64,000 nucleotides of DNA from Selenomonadales bacterium (GCA_018434945.1 JAHDOI010000061.1:1-64000), one strand, 5' to 3'; counted from the stretch's first letter, positions 8,981 through 22,406 are shown. A program made the numbers and translations. The notes: a model not told the origin generated them from the sequence alone.

Positions 8981-10444
8981 CTACACCTCCCCCAGCGGCG
9001 CCTGGCGCCGGTGGTAGTCGTTGGCCTGCTCGAAGGCATAGGCCGCCCGCAGGATGGTCTCTTCGCCGAGCGGCCGGCCGATGATCTGCAGCCCGATGGG
9101 CAGGCCGCCGGCGAAGCCGCATGGCAGCGAAATGGCCGGCAGACCGGCGAGGTTGATCGGCACCGTGCATACGTCCTGCAGGTACATGGCCAACGGGTCG
9201 TCCACCTTCTCGCCCACCTTGAAAGCCGTAGTCGGCGCTATCGGGGCGACGAGCACGTCCACTTCGCCGAAAGCCCGGTCGAAGTCCTGCTTGATGAGGG
9301 TGCGGACTTTCAGCGCCTTGAGATAGTAAGCGTCGTAATACCCGGAGCTGAGGGCGTAGGTGCCAAGCATTATGCGCCGGCGCACCTCCTCGCCGAACCC
9401 CTCGGTGCGCGAGCGCTTGTACATGGCGACGATATCGTTGCCCTCGCCGCGGTGGCCGAAGCCGACCCCGTCGAAGCGGGCCAGGTTCGAGCTGGCTTCG
9501 GCGGTTGCGATGAGGTAGTAGGTAGCGAGCGCGTATTCGGTGTGGGGCATGGAAACTTCCTTGTACTCCGCCCCCATCGCCTTGAGCTGGTCGATGGCGG
9601 CGTAGACCGCCTTCTCCACCGCCGGGTCCATGCCGGCGACGAAATATTCTTTGGGAAGGCCGATCTTAAGCCCCCTGGCATCGGGGACGAGCGCTTTGGA
9701 ATAGTCGGGCACGGGCGCGTCTATCGAGGTAGAGTCGCGGCCGTCGTGGCCGGCGATGGCGGCGAGAACGAGGGCGCAGTCGGTGACGTCGCGAGTGATC
9801 GGCCCGATCTGGTCGAGCGACGAAGCATAGGCCACCAGTCCGTAGCGGGACACGCGGCCGTAGGTTGGCTTCAGGCCGACAACGCCGCAGTAGGCGGCCG
9901 GCTGACGGATCGAGCCGCCGGTGTCCGAGCCGAGAGCCCACACCGCCTCCGCCGCCGCCACCGCCGCCGCCGAGCCGCCGCTCGAACCGCCGGGTACGGC
10001 TGCAGTGTCCCACGGGTTGCGGGTGGGAAAGAACGAAGAATTCTCACACGAGGAGCCCATGGCGAATTCGTCGAGGTTGGCCTTGCCGACCACAACGGCG
10101 TCAGCGGCCGCCAGCTTCTCGGCCACGGTCGAGTCGTAGGGCGGAACGAAATTGGCCAGTATCTGCGAAGCGCAGGTCGTCTTGACCCCTTTGACGCACA
10201 TATTGTCTTTGAGGGCGCCGGGTATACCGGCCAGCGGCGCGATAGCCTCGCCCCGCGCGATCTTTTCGTCCGCCGCTTTGGCCTGAGCCATCGCCAGGTC
10301 GCGGGTCTGGGTTATATAAGCGCGCACCTTGCCTTCCACCGTGTCGATGCGGTCAAACACCGCGGCGGTTATTTCCGCCGCCGACACTTCCTTGGCGGCC
10401 AGCTTCGCATGCAGTTCGTGGGCTGTCTGTTTATAAAGCTCCAA
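8981..10444 (-). CDS. gatA: Asp-tRNA(Asn)/Glu-tRNA(Gln) amidotransferase subunit A
   Basis: GatA is the amidase-signature glutaminase that releases ammonia for GatB. The 487-residue protein carries the Ser-cisSer-Lys triad: the Lys in [11 protein letters not shown] and the serines in the glycine-rich stretch [10 protein letters not shown] followed by [11 protein letters not shown]. Length and motif order match the family. The gene starts 11 bp after gatC and ends 3 bp before gatB. A long open frame on the opposite strand is only a GC-bias shadow. Confidence 0.97.
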   Translation of the reverse strand: MELYKQTAHELHAKLAAKEVSAAEITAAVFDRIDTVEGKVRAYITQTRDLAMAQAKAADEKIARGEAIAPLAGIPGALKDNMCVKGVKTTCASQILANFVPPYDSTVAEKLAAADAVVVGKANLDEFAMGSSCENSSFFPTRNPWDTAAVPGGSSGGSAAAVAAAEAVWALGSDTGGSIRQPAAYCGVVGLKPTYGRVSRYGLVAYASSLDQIGPITRDVTDCALVLAAIAGHDGRDSTSIDAPVPDYSKALVPDARGLKIGLPKEYFVAGMDPAVEKAVYAAIDQLKAMGAEYKEVSMPHTEYALATYYLIATAEASSNLARFDGVGFGHRGEGNDIVAMYKRSRTEGFGEEVRRRIMLGTYALSSGYYDAYYLKALKVRTLIKQDFDRAFGEVDVLVAPIAPTTAFKVGEKVDDPLAMYLQDVCTVPINLAGLPAISLPCGFAGGLPIGLQIIGRPLGEETILRAAYAFEQANDYHRRQAPLGEV

Positions 10445-10455
10445 GCGTCTCCCCC

Positions 10456-10746
10456 CTAACCTTCCAGAATCTTCGGCACCTTGAAGTAGCCGTCTTCCTG
10501 CTCCGGAGCGTTGGCGAGCGCCAGCTCCCGCGGCAGCGAAGGCCTGGCTTCGTCGGCGCGCATGACGTTCTTGACAGGCAGCACGTGGGCGGTGGGCTCG
10601 ACGCCGGAGGTATCGACCTTGTTCAAGACATCGATGTAATCGAGGATGGCGTTAAGCTGGCCGGTGAACTTCTCCACGTCGTTCTCGCCCAATTCCAGCC
10701 GCGAGAGAAGGGCCACTTGTTCAACGTCCTTACGGGTAATTTTCAT
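10456..10746 (-). CDS. gatC: Asp-tRNA(Asn)/Glu-tRNA(Gln) amidotransferase subunit C
   Basis: The 96-residue GatC belts GatA and GatB together. It has the typical start [19 protein letters not shown] and the tail [11 protein letters not shown]. It begins 50 bp after ligA in the same operon and directly precedes gatA. No promoter is obvious in the short gap, so transcription probably comes from pcrA. Confidence 0.95.
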   Translation of the reverse strand: MKITRKDVEQVALLSRLELGENDVEKFTGQLNAILDYIDVLNKVDTSGVEPTAHVLPVKNVMRADEARPSLPRELALANAPEQEDGYFKVPKILEG

Positions 10747-10796
10747 CGTCTGTCACCACCAAATCATTATATGTAGAAAAATCCATATCCCCAGTA

Positions 10797-15025
<4,229 letters not shown>

Positions 15026-15107
15026 CTTGTCCTCCGGATATATGCTTTAAAAATAAGTAATTTCGCCCACCAGGATAGTATTTCCTGTCATGCGAGGTAA
15101 AATAATA

Positions 15108-15126
15108 GGGCCCGAAAAACGGGCCC
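15108..15126 (-). terminator. terminator of the yedE-tusA-DUF3343 operon
   Basis: GGGCCCG and CGGGCCC form a 7-bp stem with a five-base loop, followed on the minus strand by TATTATTTT. It lies six bases after the DUF3343 gene. Confidence 0.8.
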
Positions 15127-15131
15127 GTCCG

Positions 15132-15380
15132 TCACCATATACTCTTGCCGTCGATCCTTATACCCTCCCTCACCATCGGCACCCCTGCCGCCGTCAGCAC
15201 AGCCGCCGCCCGCGGGACATCCTCGCCCGCCAGCTTCGCGGCCAGCCCCTCGCACGCCCCTGTAAGCTGGCGTGGCACGGGAATGAGGTCGGCGGCGATC
15301 CCGGCCGCTTTCAAAACCTTCTCGGCCCGGAGGGAGGAGAAAACCGACGGAAAGGTTATTACCCAGAAGTCTTCCGGCAT
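15132..15380 (-). CDS. DUF3343 family protein (putative Se/S-relay partner)
   Basis: An 82-residue protein beginning MPEDFWVITFPSVFSSLRAE, with the DUF3343 pattern: an N-terminal strand, a helix that carries the AEKVL motif, and a C-terminal GVPMVREGIRID segment. DUF3343 proteins frequently occur beside YedE and TusA/YedF in selenium- or sulfur-handling clusters; no reaction is proven. The start at 15380 is chosen because GTGAGGAT lies immediately upstream, overlapping the tusA stop; an upstream ATG at 15416 would overlap tusA more deeply. Confidence 0.8.
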   Translation of the reverse strand: MPEDFWVITFPSVFSSLRAEKVLKAAGIAADLIPVPRQLTGACEGLAAKLAGEDVPRAAAVLTAAGVPMVREGIRIDGKSIW

Positions 15381-15384
15381 ATCC

Positions 15385-15591
15385 TCACTTCCGGATGACG
15401 ATGGTGTACTCGCCACCTGACGCCGTACAGTCCACCCGGTAATTCTGCGACTTGGCGAACTTGATGATGTTCTCCCGCGGCGTCGGCTCGTCGACGACGA
15501 CGGTGACGACAGCAGCCTCCGTCAGGGCATCCCGCGCCTTTATCAACGGTATCGGGCAACTCAGCCCCCTGAGATCAAGCTTCTTTTCCAT
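15385..15591 (-). CDS. TusA/YedF-type sulfurtransferase, single domain
   Basis: A 68-residue SirA/TusA-fold protein. The motif LDLRGLSCPIPLIKA (residues 5-19) contains the conserved Cys12 in CPxP, which carries persulfide, or selenide in YedF relatives. It starts five bases after the yedE stop. It lacks the C-terminal DsrE domain of full YedF, so YedF function is suggested only by context. Together with YedE (import) and DUF3343 it would form a relay for imported sulfur or selenium. Confidence 0.88.
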   Translation of the reverse strand: MEKKLDLRGLSCPIPLIKARDALTEAAVVTVVVDEPTPRENIIKFAKSQNYRVDCTASGGEYTIVIRK

Positions 15592-15596
15592 TCTGA

Positions 15597-16669
15597 TCAC
15601 GCCTCCGCTTGAGCAATGATTGTTTCCCGAAATGCGAGGCCTATCATGGTGGCCATGACGATGCCGGCGACGACGGCTATCTGGCCGGCTGCCGTCACCC
15701 CGGCGGCGCTGGCGGCGGCGTTCAGGCCGTGGGATATGCCCGCCCCAGCCAGCATGCCCAGCACGGTGAACATGGCATCGGTATTGCCCTCGCCGGACTG
15801 GATGAGCTGGCGGAGGGGACAGCCGCCGGCGAGAGTCGCCGCCAGTCCGGTGAGGAAGAGGCCGAGGAAATTCCACAAATGCATGGTATGGGCCAAGGGC
15901 TGGCCGGCAAAACCGAGCTTGAACGTCCCGAAGGCCAGATTGCCGGCCAGGGCGGCCGCGAAGATGACGGCGTAAACCTTGAGGAGATATGTGTCGCGCA
16001 CCAGCAGGAAATCGCGGATGCCGCCGCTCAGGCACATGCGGGTGCGCCAAGCCAGCGCGCCAGCCACAATCCCGGCCGTCAGGCTGAAGAATACCGGCGC
16101 ATGCTGGGAGCCGGGGCCTTTGGCGCTGAAATTCAGCCAGGCGGCGTTGGTCGCGACGCCGATAACGAGCGCGATGGCGGCGGCTACCGCCAGATATCCG
16201 GAAAAACGGCCTGCGCCGCCTTTATACGCGCTCGACCGTCCGAGGTTGAAGCCGTTCCTGAGGAAAACGATCCCGCCACCGATCCCGGCGGCGAACCCGG
16301 CCAGGCCCGTAATGCCGTTGAGATCCCCCCCGCCAGGCGCAGGATGCCGCGCAGCGGACACCCGAGGAAAACCAGCGCCCCGATGACCATCAGCGCGCCG
16401 AGGACGAACCGGACAAGCGGCCTCGACCCGCCGCGGGGCCTAAACTCGCCGCTCGCTCGGGAAAGAGCGAAGGCGCCAAGCACAAAGCCTGGGATCTCCG
16501 GCCGCGCATACTGCAGCACTGCCGCCTGGTGGATACCCAAGGCACCGGCGATATCGCGCAGGTGGCAGGCGGCGCAGAAGCCGTAATTGCCCGGATTGCC
16601 GGCCGCGACCAGCAGCACCGCCCCGAGACCGAACACCACGCCTGTGGCGATTATCAATAGCAAACCCAC
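15597..16669 (-). pseudogene. yedE: YeeE/YedE transporter, frameshifted in a run of seven G
   Basis: Two overlapping frames together give one YedE protein of about 357 residues. The first starts at GTG 16669 and runs through GFCAACHLRD and FLGCPLRGILRLAGG. The family sequence then continues in another frame from DLNGITGLAGFAAG to 15597, including RMCLSGGIRD and GGCPLRQ. The switch falls at a run of seven G (minus strand, 16325-16331); eight would restore LAGGDLN. YeeE/YedE proteins are multi-helix membrane transporters that pass thiosulfate or related species by cysteine relay, and a subgroup is tied to selenium use. All the conserved cysteines are present across the two frames. Slippage, a true mutation or a base-calling error cannot be separated here. 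Confidence 0.85.
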
Positions 16670-16853
16670 AAAACCACTCCCTGTATATTAATAGATTATA
16701 CTTATAATACTTCCAGATTTATTCTATGATTTTAATTCTATTCCTGCCCTCAGGCAAGAAAAATCCTCCTGCGGCGGAGGAAAAAGTCAAGGAAAAACCT
16801 CTTGCGCGCCGAAGGAGGTATATATATTTTCGATACTTAACGAGGTGATGCCC
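16670..16853. promoter_or_regulatory. divergent yedE / lysR control region
   Basis: This AT-rich gap separates the divergent yedE and lysR starts. It contains TATAAT-like boxes toward yedE, a hairpin TCCTCC/GGAGGA at 16764-16781 and a short repeat around 16745-16756. LysR proteins normally bind such divergent regions. No operator of T-N11-A form could be fixed by eye. Confidence 0.45.
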
Positions 16854-17798
16854 ATGTCTCACTGGCAGTCGCTGTCCGTTTTTCTCGCCGTCGCCGAAGA
16901 GGGCAGTTTTTCCGGCGCGGCGAAAAAGCTTGACCTCACCCAGCCCACCGTCTCGTTCCACATCGACAACCTGGAAAAAAGGCTCGGCTGCCCGTTGGTG
17001 GAGAGGACGGCGAGAGGCGCAAGCCTGACCGTATACGGCGAGGTATTATACGGCAACACGCGCAAAGCCGAAGCCTTGCTTACAACGACAGAGAACCAAC
17101 TGAAGGCGATGGTGGCTGGCGCCTCCGGCCGGGTAATCGTCGGCGCCAGCACCATCCCGGCCGAATACATCCTTCCCGGCCTGATCGCCGCTCACCTGCG
17201 GCAAAACCCCGCCGTCACGGTCAACCTGCGCACCGGCGACAGCCAGACGATGTTGGACGCGTTTCACCGCGGCGAACTGCCCATCGCCGTCGTAGGCTCC
17301 CGCCCCGCCGGCGACTGCGAAGCCCATCCCCTTTGGCAGGACGAACTGGTGCTGGTCGCCCATCCCCAACTGGCCGCCCGGTTGCGCGAAGCCCCGTCGC
17401 CGGAAGACGTGCTGGCCCTGCCGCTCGTCGCCAGAAGCAAGACTTCGGGGTCGATGCGGGCTGTCTACGATGCCTTTTCCACCCACGGCATCGGGCCGGA
17501 CAACCTGCGTATCACCTTCCAGGTGGGCGGCAACGAAGCTCTCAAAGCGGCAATCGTCAACCAGGCCGGCATCGGTTTCATCTCTCGCTGGGCGGTGACC
17601 GGGGAACTGGAGGCCGGCCGGTTGACCATCATCCACCTGCCGGCGCTGAAAATCGTCCGCCGGTTCTACGCCGTCAGCCGCCTGCCCCTGGTGCCGGAAT
17701 GCGTGAAGGCGTTCTGGGATTATTTATTGACTAGCGCGTCGCTTCCACCAGCGGCGGCACCACCTGCTTCTTCCGCGACATCACCCCCGGCAGGCTGA
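16854..17798 (+). CDS. LysR-family transcriptional regulator
   Basis: An N-terminal winged helix-turn-helix (about residues 4-63, with SFSGAAKKLDLTQPTVSFHI) is followed by a periplasmic-binding-like effector domain starting near GRVIVGASTIPAEYILPG. The start at 16854 (MSHWQSL) has GAGG eight bases upstream; in-frame GTG 16845 and ATG 16848 are alternatives. It is transcribed away from yedE-tusA-DUF3343, the usual place for their regulator, and the head resembles CysL-type and selenium-metabolism LysR proteins. The 3' end overlaps the convergent pyrophosphatase gene by 68 bp, adding a Pro/Ala/Ser tail. Confidence 0.88.
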   Translation: MSHWQSLSVFLAVAEEGSFSGAAKKLDLTQPTVSFHIDNLEKRLGCPLVERTARGASLTVYGEVLYGNTRKAEALLTTTENQLKAMVAGASGRVIVGASTIPAEYILPGLIAAHLRQNPAVTVNLRTGDSQTMLDAFHRGELPIAVVGSRPAGDCEAHPLWQDELVLVAHPQLAARLREAPSPEDVLALPLVARSKTSGSMRAVYDAFSTHGIGPDNLRITFQVGGNEALKAAIVNQAGIGFISRWAVTGELEAGRLTIIHLPALKIVRRFYAVSRLPLVPECVKAFWDYLLTSASLPPAAAPPASSATSPPAG

Positions 17799-19356
17799 GC
17801 ACCCCGCCCTCGCCCGCCTTGCCGAACGCTGTCGGGATGAGGGCTGTAGCCTGCCCGGCGTAGATCAGGTGGCTCGTTTCGCGTAAAATATCGGTCACCA
17901 TCAGGATGACGAGGTCGTAATCCTCCTTCTGGCCCAACGCCTCCATCGCGACCTGCAGCTTCTCCTTCGCCGCCAGCAGAGCGTCCGGATCCATGACGGA
18001 AAGCTGCGCGATCGCCACCCGGTACTCGCCGATCTGGAACTCCTTGAGATCGCTGGCGATGATCTCGCCCGGCGACAGGCTGCCGGGCGCCCAGCCCGCC
18101 TTGAACATCGCCTGGCCGAACGAGTCGATGTCCACGCCGGTGGCGTCCGCCAGCCTGCGGGCGGTATCCCGGTCCTTGACGGTGGCGGTCGGCGAGCGGA
18201 ACAGCACCGTATCCGACAGCACCGCCGCCAGCAGCAGCCCCGCGATCGTCGCCGGAATCTCCACTCCCCTGTGCCCGAACATGTTTGCGACGATCGTCGC
18301 CGTCGAACCCACCGGCTCGTGACGGATGAATATCGGCTCGCCGGTTTCCAGTCCACCGAGGCGGTGATGGTCGATAATCTCGACGATATTAGCCTCCTCG
18401 ATCCCTTCCACCGCCTGGGAGCGTTCGTTATGGTCGACGAGGATGACCTTTTCCCTCTCCGGCACGATCAGCCGGTCGCGGTCCAAAAGGCCCACCAGCT
18501 TTCCCTGGTCGACGACGGGGTAGTTGCGGTGCTTGGTGCGGACGATGACATTCTTGATTTCGGCCACAAGATCGCGGGGGCTGAAAGACACCACGTCCCG
18601 CTGCATGACCATCCGCACCGGTACGCTCTGGTTGATAAGGCGGGCCGCGGTGTAAGTATCGTAGGGGGTTACTATCACGGCAACGCCGCTGTGGCTCGCG
18701 GCGTCCCGCACCGCCGGGGAAACTCCCGCCCCGCCGGTGATTATCAGGCAGGAGATTTGGCGGCCGATGCAGGCCAATTGGGCCTCCTCGCGGTTGCCCA
18801 CCAGAACTACGCCGCCTGGCTGGATCACTTTTACCATCGTCTCGGCTTTGGCGGCGCCGATCCACACCTTGCCCGCCACCTCCCGCTCGGGGCTGTCACC
18901 GACGACGAGGCCGCCGTCGAGGACGCGGAGAACGCCGGCGAAAGTGACGCCCGCCTCCTTCAGATCCTGCATCTCCAGTTCCTCGATATACCTTTTCGCC
19001 AGGTCGCCCACCGACACTATGCCGGCGAGCCTGCCATCCTCAGCCACCACCGGCACCGACTTCACGCCGTGCCGTTTCATCACGGCGCCGAGCTCGTGAA
19101 GCGTATCCCCCGGCTCGACCGACACGGTGGCGGGGTGCATCACGTCCTCGGCGCGAGGGTGAAGATCGGCCACCAGCAGCGGGGCATCCACCCCGAAATG
19201 GTCGAGCACGAACTTGGTCTCGGCGTTGATCTTTCCGGCCCGGGCGGCGACAGCCTCTTCGCCCAGGGCCTTTTTCAGATACGCATAAGCGATGGCGGAA
19301 CAGATGGAATCCGTGTCGGGATTGCGGTGACCGATAACGTACAGCGGCTTGGCCAT
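17731..19356 (-). CDS. Mn-dependent family II inorganic pyrophosphatase with CBS and DRTGG domains
   Basis: The 541-residue enzyme hydrolyses pyrophosphate. The DHH-type catalytic half is split around a regulatory insert. GHRNPDTDS near residue 9 starts the catalytic part. Two CBS motifs (EDVMHPATVSVEPGDTL and a second ending NYPVVDQGKLVGLLDRDRL) flank a DRTGG domain. The catalytic part resumes with LVDHNE, EIIDHH and SDT, with the DHHA2 domain at the end. CBS-PPases of this build in Firmicutes are known to respond to adenine nucleotides and Ap4A. AAGGAGG precedes the ATG, and a TATAAT box sits at 19389-19394. Converges with and overlaps lysR. Confidence 0.94.
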   Translation of the reverse strand: MAKPLYVIGHRNPDTDSICSAIAYAYLKKALGEEAVAARAGKINAETKFVLDHFGVDAPLLVADLHPRAEDVMHPATVSVEPGDTLHELGAVMKRHGVKSVPVVAEDGRLAGIVSVGDLAKRYIEELEMQDLKEAGVTFAGVLRVLDGGLVVGDSPEREVAGKVWIGAAKAETMVKVIQPGGVVLVGNREEAQLACIGRQISCLIITGGAGVSPAVRDAASHSGVAVIVTPYDTYTAARLINQSVPVRMVMQRDVVSFSPRDLVAEIKNVIVRTKHRNYPVVDQGKLVGLLDRDRLIVPEREKVILVDHNERSQAVEGIEEANIVEIIDHHRLGGLETGEPIFIRHEPVGSTATIVANMFGHRGVEIPATIAGLLLAAVLSDTVLFRSPTATVKDRDTARRLADATGVDIDSFGQAMFKAGWAPGSLSPGEIIASDLKEFQIGEYRVAIAQLSVMDPDALLAAKEKLQVAMEALGQKEDYDLVILMVTDILRETSHLIYAGQATALIPTAFGKAGEGGVLSLPGVMSRKKQVVPPLVEATR

Positions 19357-19450
19357 AAGAACCTCCTTGACACTGCGTCCATACCCATATTATAGCACGG
19401 CCGGACCGAGTCAATTAACCGCGCAGCCGCGTCAATAAAAAGCCGTCAAA

Positions 19451-19479
19451 AAACGCCATTCCAGCTTGGAGTGGCGTTT
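19451..19479 (-). terminator. terminator of the CBO0543-type gene
   Basis: Thirteen-base arms with one mismatch (AAACGCC.../...GGCGTTT) and a three-base loop are followed on the minus strand by TTTTGACGG. It lies 39 bases after the stop at 19518. Confidence 0.75.
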
Positions 19480-19517
19480 AATTAACCATTTAAAGACCGA
19501 TGGCACTGTATAAAAAT

Positions 19518-20057
19518 TTATTCCTGCTCCTCATCTTTTTGATCCTTCGCTAGCGGCTTGGTGGCTGCCGGTTGCAGGCCAAATGAAAAACGTTTCCTTT
19601 CAGTTTGACCGGCAAATATCTCTGCCTGCCACATTTGATAACCGTATGCTATCGCTGCGTGGATAAGCGTGATCGGCAATGTACGGATAGGGTGAACATT
19701 CATAAAAAGTATGCCTCTGGCAGGCAAAAAGTATCCCAAAAACAAGAAGTTGAAACCGATATCCAAGATAGTATTCGTAATCATATACAGCCAAAAGCGT
19801 CCATAGGTAAATTTAAAAACCCAGAGAGTAATCACGAGCAAAGGGCCAAAAAGGTGCGGCGACAGATAACTGAACGGATAAATTTTCTCTCCGATAGTCC
19901 AAAGCCCAAATGTATAACCCATGTCACTGATTATTGCCGACAAGATTGCCGTGAATAGCGCGACAGGCATAAAACGTTTCAAGTCTTCTTTCCTCATTAA
20001 GAAGAGAGTGAACCACGGAGCGATGAACATGAGCCATGTAAGCACCTGATTGTTCAC
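19518..20057 (-). CDS. CBO0543-family membrane protein
   Basis: A 179-residue protein with about five hydrophobic helices and a charged C-terminal tail. It resembles the CBO0543 family of small spore-former membrane proteins (pattern SDMGYTFGLWTIGEKIYPF near residue 45). No function is established. It starts with GTG at 20057, preceded by GGGGGG seven bases upstream. Its base composition is lower in GC than the flanking genes, a possible sign of separate ancestry. It is transcribed alone and divergently from the radical SAM gene. Confidence 0.75.
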   Translation of the reverse strand: MNNQVLTWLMFIAPWFTLFLMRKEDLKRFMPVALFTAILSAIISDMGYTFGLWTIGEKIYPFSYLSPHLFGPLLVITLWVFKFTYGRFWLYMITNTILDIGFNFLFLGYFLPARGILFMNVHPIRTLPITLIHAAIAYGYQMWQAEIFAGQTERKRFSFGLQPAATKPLAKDQKDEEQE

Positions 20058-20139
20058 CGGAAAACCCCCCTCATGACGATTAGTATATTATTATTCGCAG
20101 TTAATCCCAATTCATCCGCCCACTTGGCAGCGAATCGTA

Positions 20140-20179
20140 GAACAAACGTTTGCCAAACTGGTGTTCTGTCAATTATAAT
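20140..20179 (+). promoter_or_regulatory. promoter with LexA-like box for the radical SAM repair pair
   Basis: TTGCCA (20150-20155), an 18-base spacer and TATAAT (20174-20179) form a sigma-A type promoter. GAACAAACGTTTG (20140-20152) overlaps the -35 and differs at one conserved position from the Gram-positive LexA pattern GAAC-N4-GTTC. The promoter lies inside the longer open frame, which supports the TTG start at 20229. Confidence 0.5.
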
Positions 20180-20228
20180 TAGAGCGAAGGGTTTTCTGCG
20201 GCATCTGAGCGGGAAAGGGCGTGGTCAC

Positions 20229-21563
20229 TTGGATGTTTTCGAAAAGCTGAAAATTCTCACCGACGCGGCTAAATACGATGTCGCCTGCACCTCGAGCGGT
20301 GTGGATAAAAAGGCTTCTGCCGGAGGCATCGGCAACGCGGCCGCCTGCGGCATCTGCCACAGCTTCTCCGCCGACGGACGCTGCATCTCCCTGCTGAAGG
20401 TGCTGATGACCAACGTCTGTGCCTACGACTGCAAATACTGCGTCAACCGGCGCTCCCACGACACGCCGCGGGCCGCTTTTTCCCCCCGGGAACTGGCGGA
20501 ACTGACGATAAACTTTTACCGGCGCAATTACATCGAGGGCCTGTTTCTCAGCTCGGGGGTGCTGAAGAACCCCGACTACACCTGCGAGCAAATGATCGAA
20601 GCCTTGCGCATCCTGCGGGAAGATTACCGTTTTTCCGGCTACATCCACGCCAAAGCCATTCCCGGGGCGGACAGCACGTTACTGACCCGCCTCGGAATGC
20701 TGGCGGACCGGCTGAGCGTGAATATCGAGCTTCCTTCCCAGAACAGCCTGCGTCTTCTCGCCCCCGACAAAACCAAACAGGCCATATTTTCGCCTATGGG
20801 CCATATCCAGAAAAGCATCCAGGAAAACGCGCGCGACATCGTCAAATACCGGCATGCGCCCAAGTTCGCGCCGGCAGGCCAAAGCACGCAGATGATCATC
20901 GGGGCGACCCCCGACACCGATTATCAGATCTTGAACCTCGCGGAAGGCCTCTACAAGAAATACCGGCTGAAACGCGTCTTTTTCTCCGCCTACACGCCGG
21001 TAGCCGAAGACAGCCTCCTGCCAGCCCCGGACACGAAACCGCAGCTGTGGCGGGAACACCGGCTCTACCAGGCGGACTGGCTCCTCAGATACTACGATTT
21101 CTCAGCCGGCGAACTGCTCGACCAACAGCATCAGAACTTCAACCCGTATCTCGACCCCAAATGCACCTGGGCACTTAACAACCTGCATTTTTTCCCGGTG
21201 GACGTAAACCGCGCCGCATACCGCGACCTGCTCAGAGTACCGGGCATCGGCGTGCTGAGCGCCAAGCGGATCATAGCGGCCCGCCGGACATGCTCTCTCC
21301 GGTTCGAAGGCCTGAAAAACCTCGGGGTTGTCCTCAAACGGGCCAGGTATTTTATCACTTGCGGCGGGAAAGCCGCTGACGGCTTTAAAATCTCCGAAAA
21401 CACTATGCTCCATTCCCTGCTGTCTGAAAAAACGTTGGAGCAATACCGCTGCGATTTCTCGCAGCAGCAGCTTTCCCTTTTCGACCAGACGCCGCCGATT
21501 AATCCGCATCCCGGGAGGGTATACGAAGATGCCTGTGCAAGCGGACCTAACCTACTACTATGA
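20229..21563 (+). CDS. putative DNA modification/repair radical SAM protein
   Basis: A 444-residue radical SAM protein of the family that co-occurs with uracil-DNA-glycosylase-like and DUF4130 proteins (TIGR03916 type). The cluster motif is CAYDCKYC (CxxxCxxC), preceded by further cysteines (GICHSFSADGRC). A helix-hairpin-helix segment LLRVPGIGVLSAKRII near residue 350 suggests DNA binding. The start is taken as TTG 20229 (MDVFEKLKILTDAAKYD), which matches the usual family start and lies after the promoter; the frame is open further upstream. The stop overlaps the partner gene by 35 bp. The reaction is unknown. Confidence 0.85.
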   Translation: MDVFEKLKILTDAAKYDVACTSSGVDKKASAGGIGNAAACGICHSFSADGRCISLLKVLMTNVCAYDCKYCVNRRSHDTPRAAFSPRELAELTINFYRRNYIEGLFLSSGVLKNPDYTCEQMIEALRILREDYRFSGYIHAKAIPGADSTLLTRLGMLADRLSVNIELPSQNSLRLLAPDKTKQAIFSPMGHIQKSIQENARDIVKYRHAPKFAPAGQSTQMIIGATPDTDYQILNLAEGLYKKYRLKRVFFSAYTPVAEDSLLPAPDTKPQLWREHRLYQADWLLRYYDFSAGELLDQQHQNFNPYLDPKCTWALNNLHFFPVDVNRAAYRDLLRVPGIGVLSAKRIIAARRTCSLRFEGLKNLGVVLKRARYFITCGGKAADGFKISENTMLHSLLSEKTLEQYRCDFSQQQLSLFDQTPPINPHPGRVYEDACASGPNLLL

Positions 21564-22353
21564 CGGCAGCTTCGACGGGCTGCTGTGCTGCGTCTTCGAA
21601 AGCTACGACAAGCGCGAGATACCCATAGACATCCTTTCGGCTTCCGCCGCTCCCCAGCTTTTTTCCGGCCGCTCGATCCCGACCGATCCGCACAAATCCG
21701 GCCGGGTGCTGGCCTCCATCCCCCAAAAAATCGGGGCCGCGGCCCTGAACTTTGTCCGGCACGCTTTTCTGACCTGCCTGCCGCAAAAAGAACTATACAT
21801 CCTCCTGTTCCTGCGCCTCGGCTACCGTCACGGCCCCCAGGTGATGAACATGCTCACGAACGAGGTTGTGAACAAACTTTTCAAGGCTGTCACCCATCTG
21901 AACCGGGAAAGCCATCTGCTCAAAGGCTTCCTGCGTTTTTCCATATGCAACGGCGTCCTTGTCGGCGAAATCGAGCCGAAGAACTACGTCCTCCCGCTGC
22001 TCACGCAGCATTTCTGCGAGCGCTACCCCGAAGAACGCTTCCTGATCGTCGACAAAACCCACGGTATGGGCTTGCTTTACCAACCGTACCAGGCAAGGGT
22101 CGTTCCCATCGCCGGCCTCGAGCTGCCGGAAACCGACGAAGACGAGCAGGTCTACCGCGGACTCTGGCAGCTGTTCTACGACACCATCGCCATCCGTGAG
22201 CGGTACAATCCCGTCTGCCGCATGAGCCATATGCCCAAACGCTATTGGAAATACATGACGGAGTTCGGCCGGCCCCAGGACGGCGCCAAGCCGAAGCTCG
22301 CCGCTTTCGGCGGCAAGCTGTTGAACCCGGCCGCCGCCGAAGCGCAAAATTGA
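21529..22353 (+). CDS. DUF4130-domain putative DNA-repair protein (TIGR03915 type)
   Basis: A 274-residue protein with the start MPVQADLTYYYDGSFDGLL and the uracil-DNA-glycosylase-like C-terminal region (MSHMPKRYWKYMTEF) of the family paired with the radical SAM protein just upstream. GGGAGGGT eight bases before the ATG supports this start, which lies 35 bases inside the upstream gene, so the two are translationally linked. By association the pair is thought to act on DNA lesions; neither has a proven substrate. Confidence 0.83.
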   Translation: MPVQADLTYYYDGSFDGLLCCVFESYDKREIPIDILSASAAPQLFSGRSIPTDPHKSGRVLASIPQKIGAAALNFVRHAFLTCLPQKELYILLFLRLGYRHGPQVMNMLTNEVVNKLFKAVTHLNRESHLLKGFLRFSICNGVLVGEIEPKNYVLPLLTQHFCERYPEERFLIVDKTHGMGLLYQPYQARVVPIAGLELPETDEDEQVYRGLWQLFYDTIAIRERYNPVCRMSHMPKRYWKYMTEFGRPQDGAKPKLAAFGGKLLNPAAAEAQN

Positions 22354-22379
22354 CGCTGGCGATTTGGCCGCGCTATAAT
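22350..22379 (+). promoter_or_regulatory. promoter of the TtcA-like gene
   Basis: TTGACG (22350-22355), 18 bases and TATAAT (22374-22379) form a near-consensus promoter. It overlaps the end of the DUF4130 gene and lies 28 bases before the start codon. Confidence 0.75.
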
Positions 22380-22406
22380 ATAGGAAAAATCTACGCGAGG
22401 CCGGAT

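Noticed and set aside
7208-10459. A 1083-codon open frame on the plus strand opposite gatB and gatA.
   Set aside because: It is a GC-bias shadow: low-complexity, no family motifs, no ribosome site, and the opposite strand encodes clear GatA and GatB.
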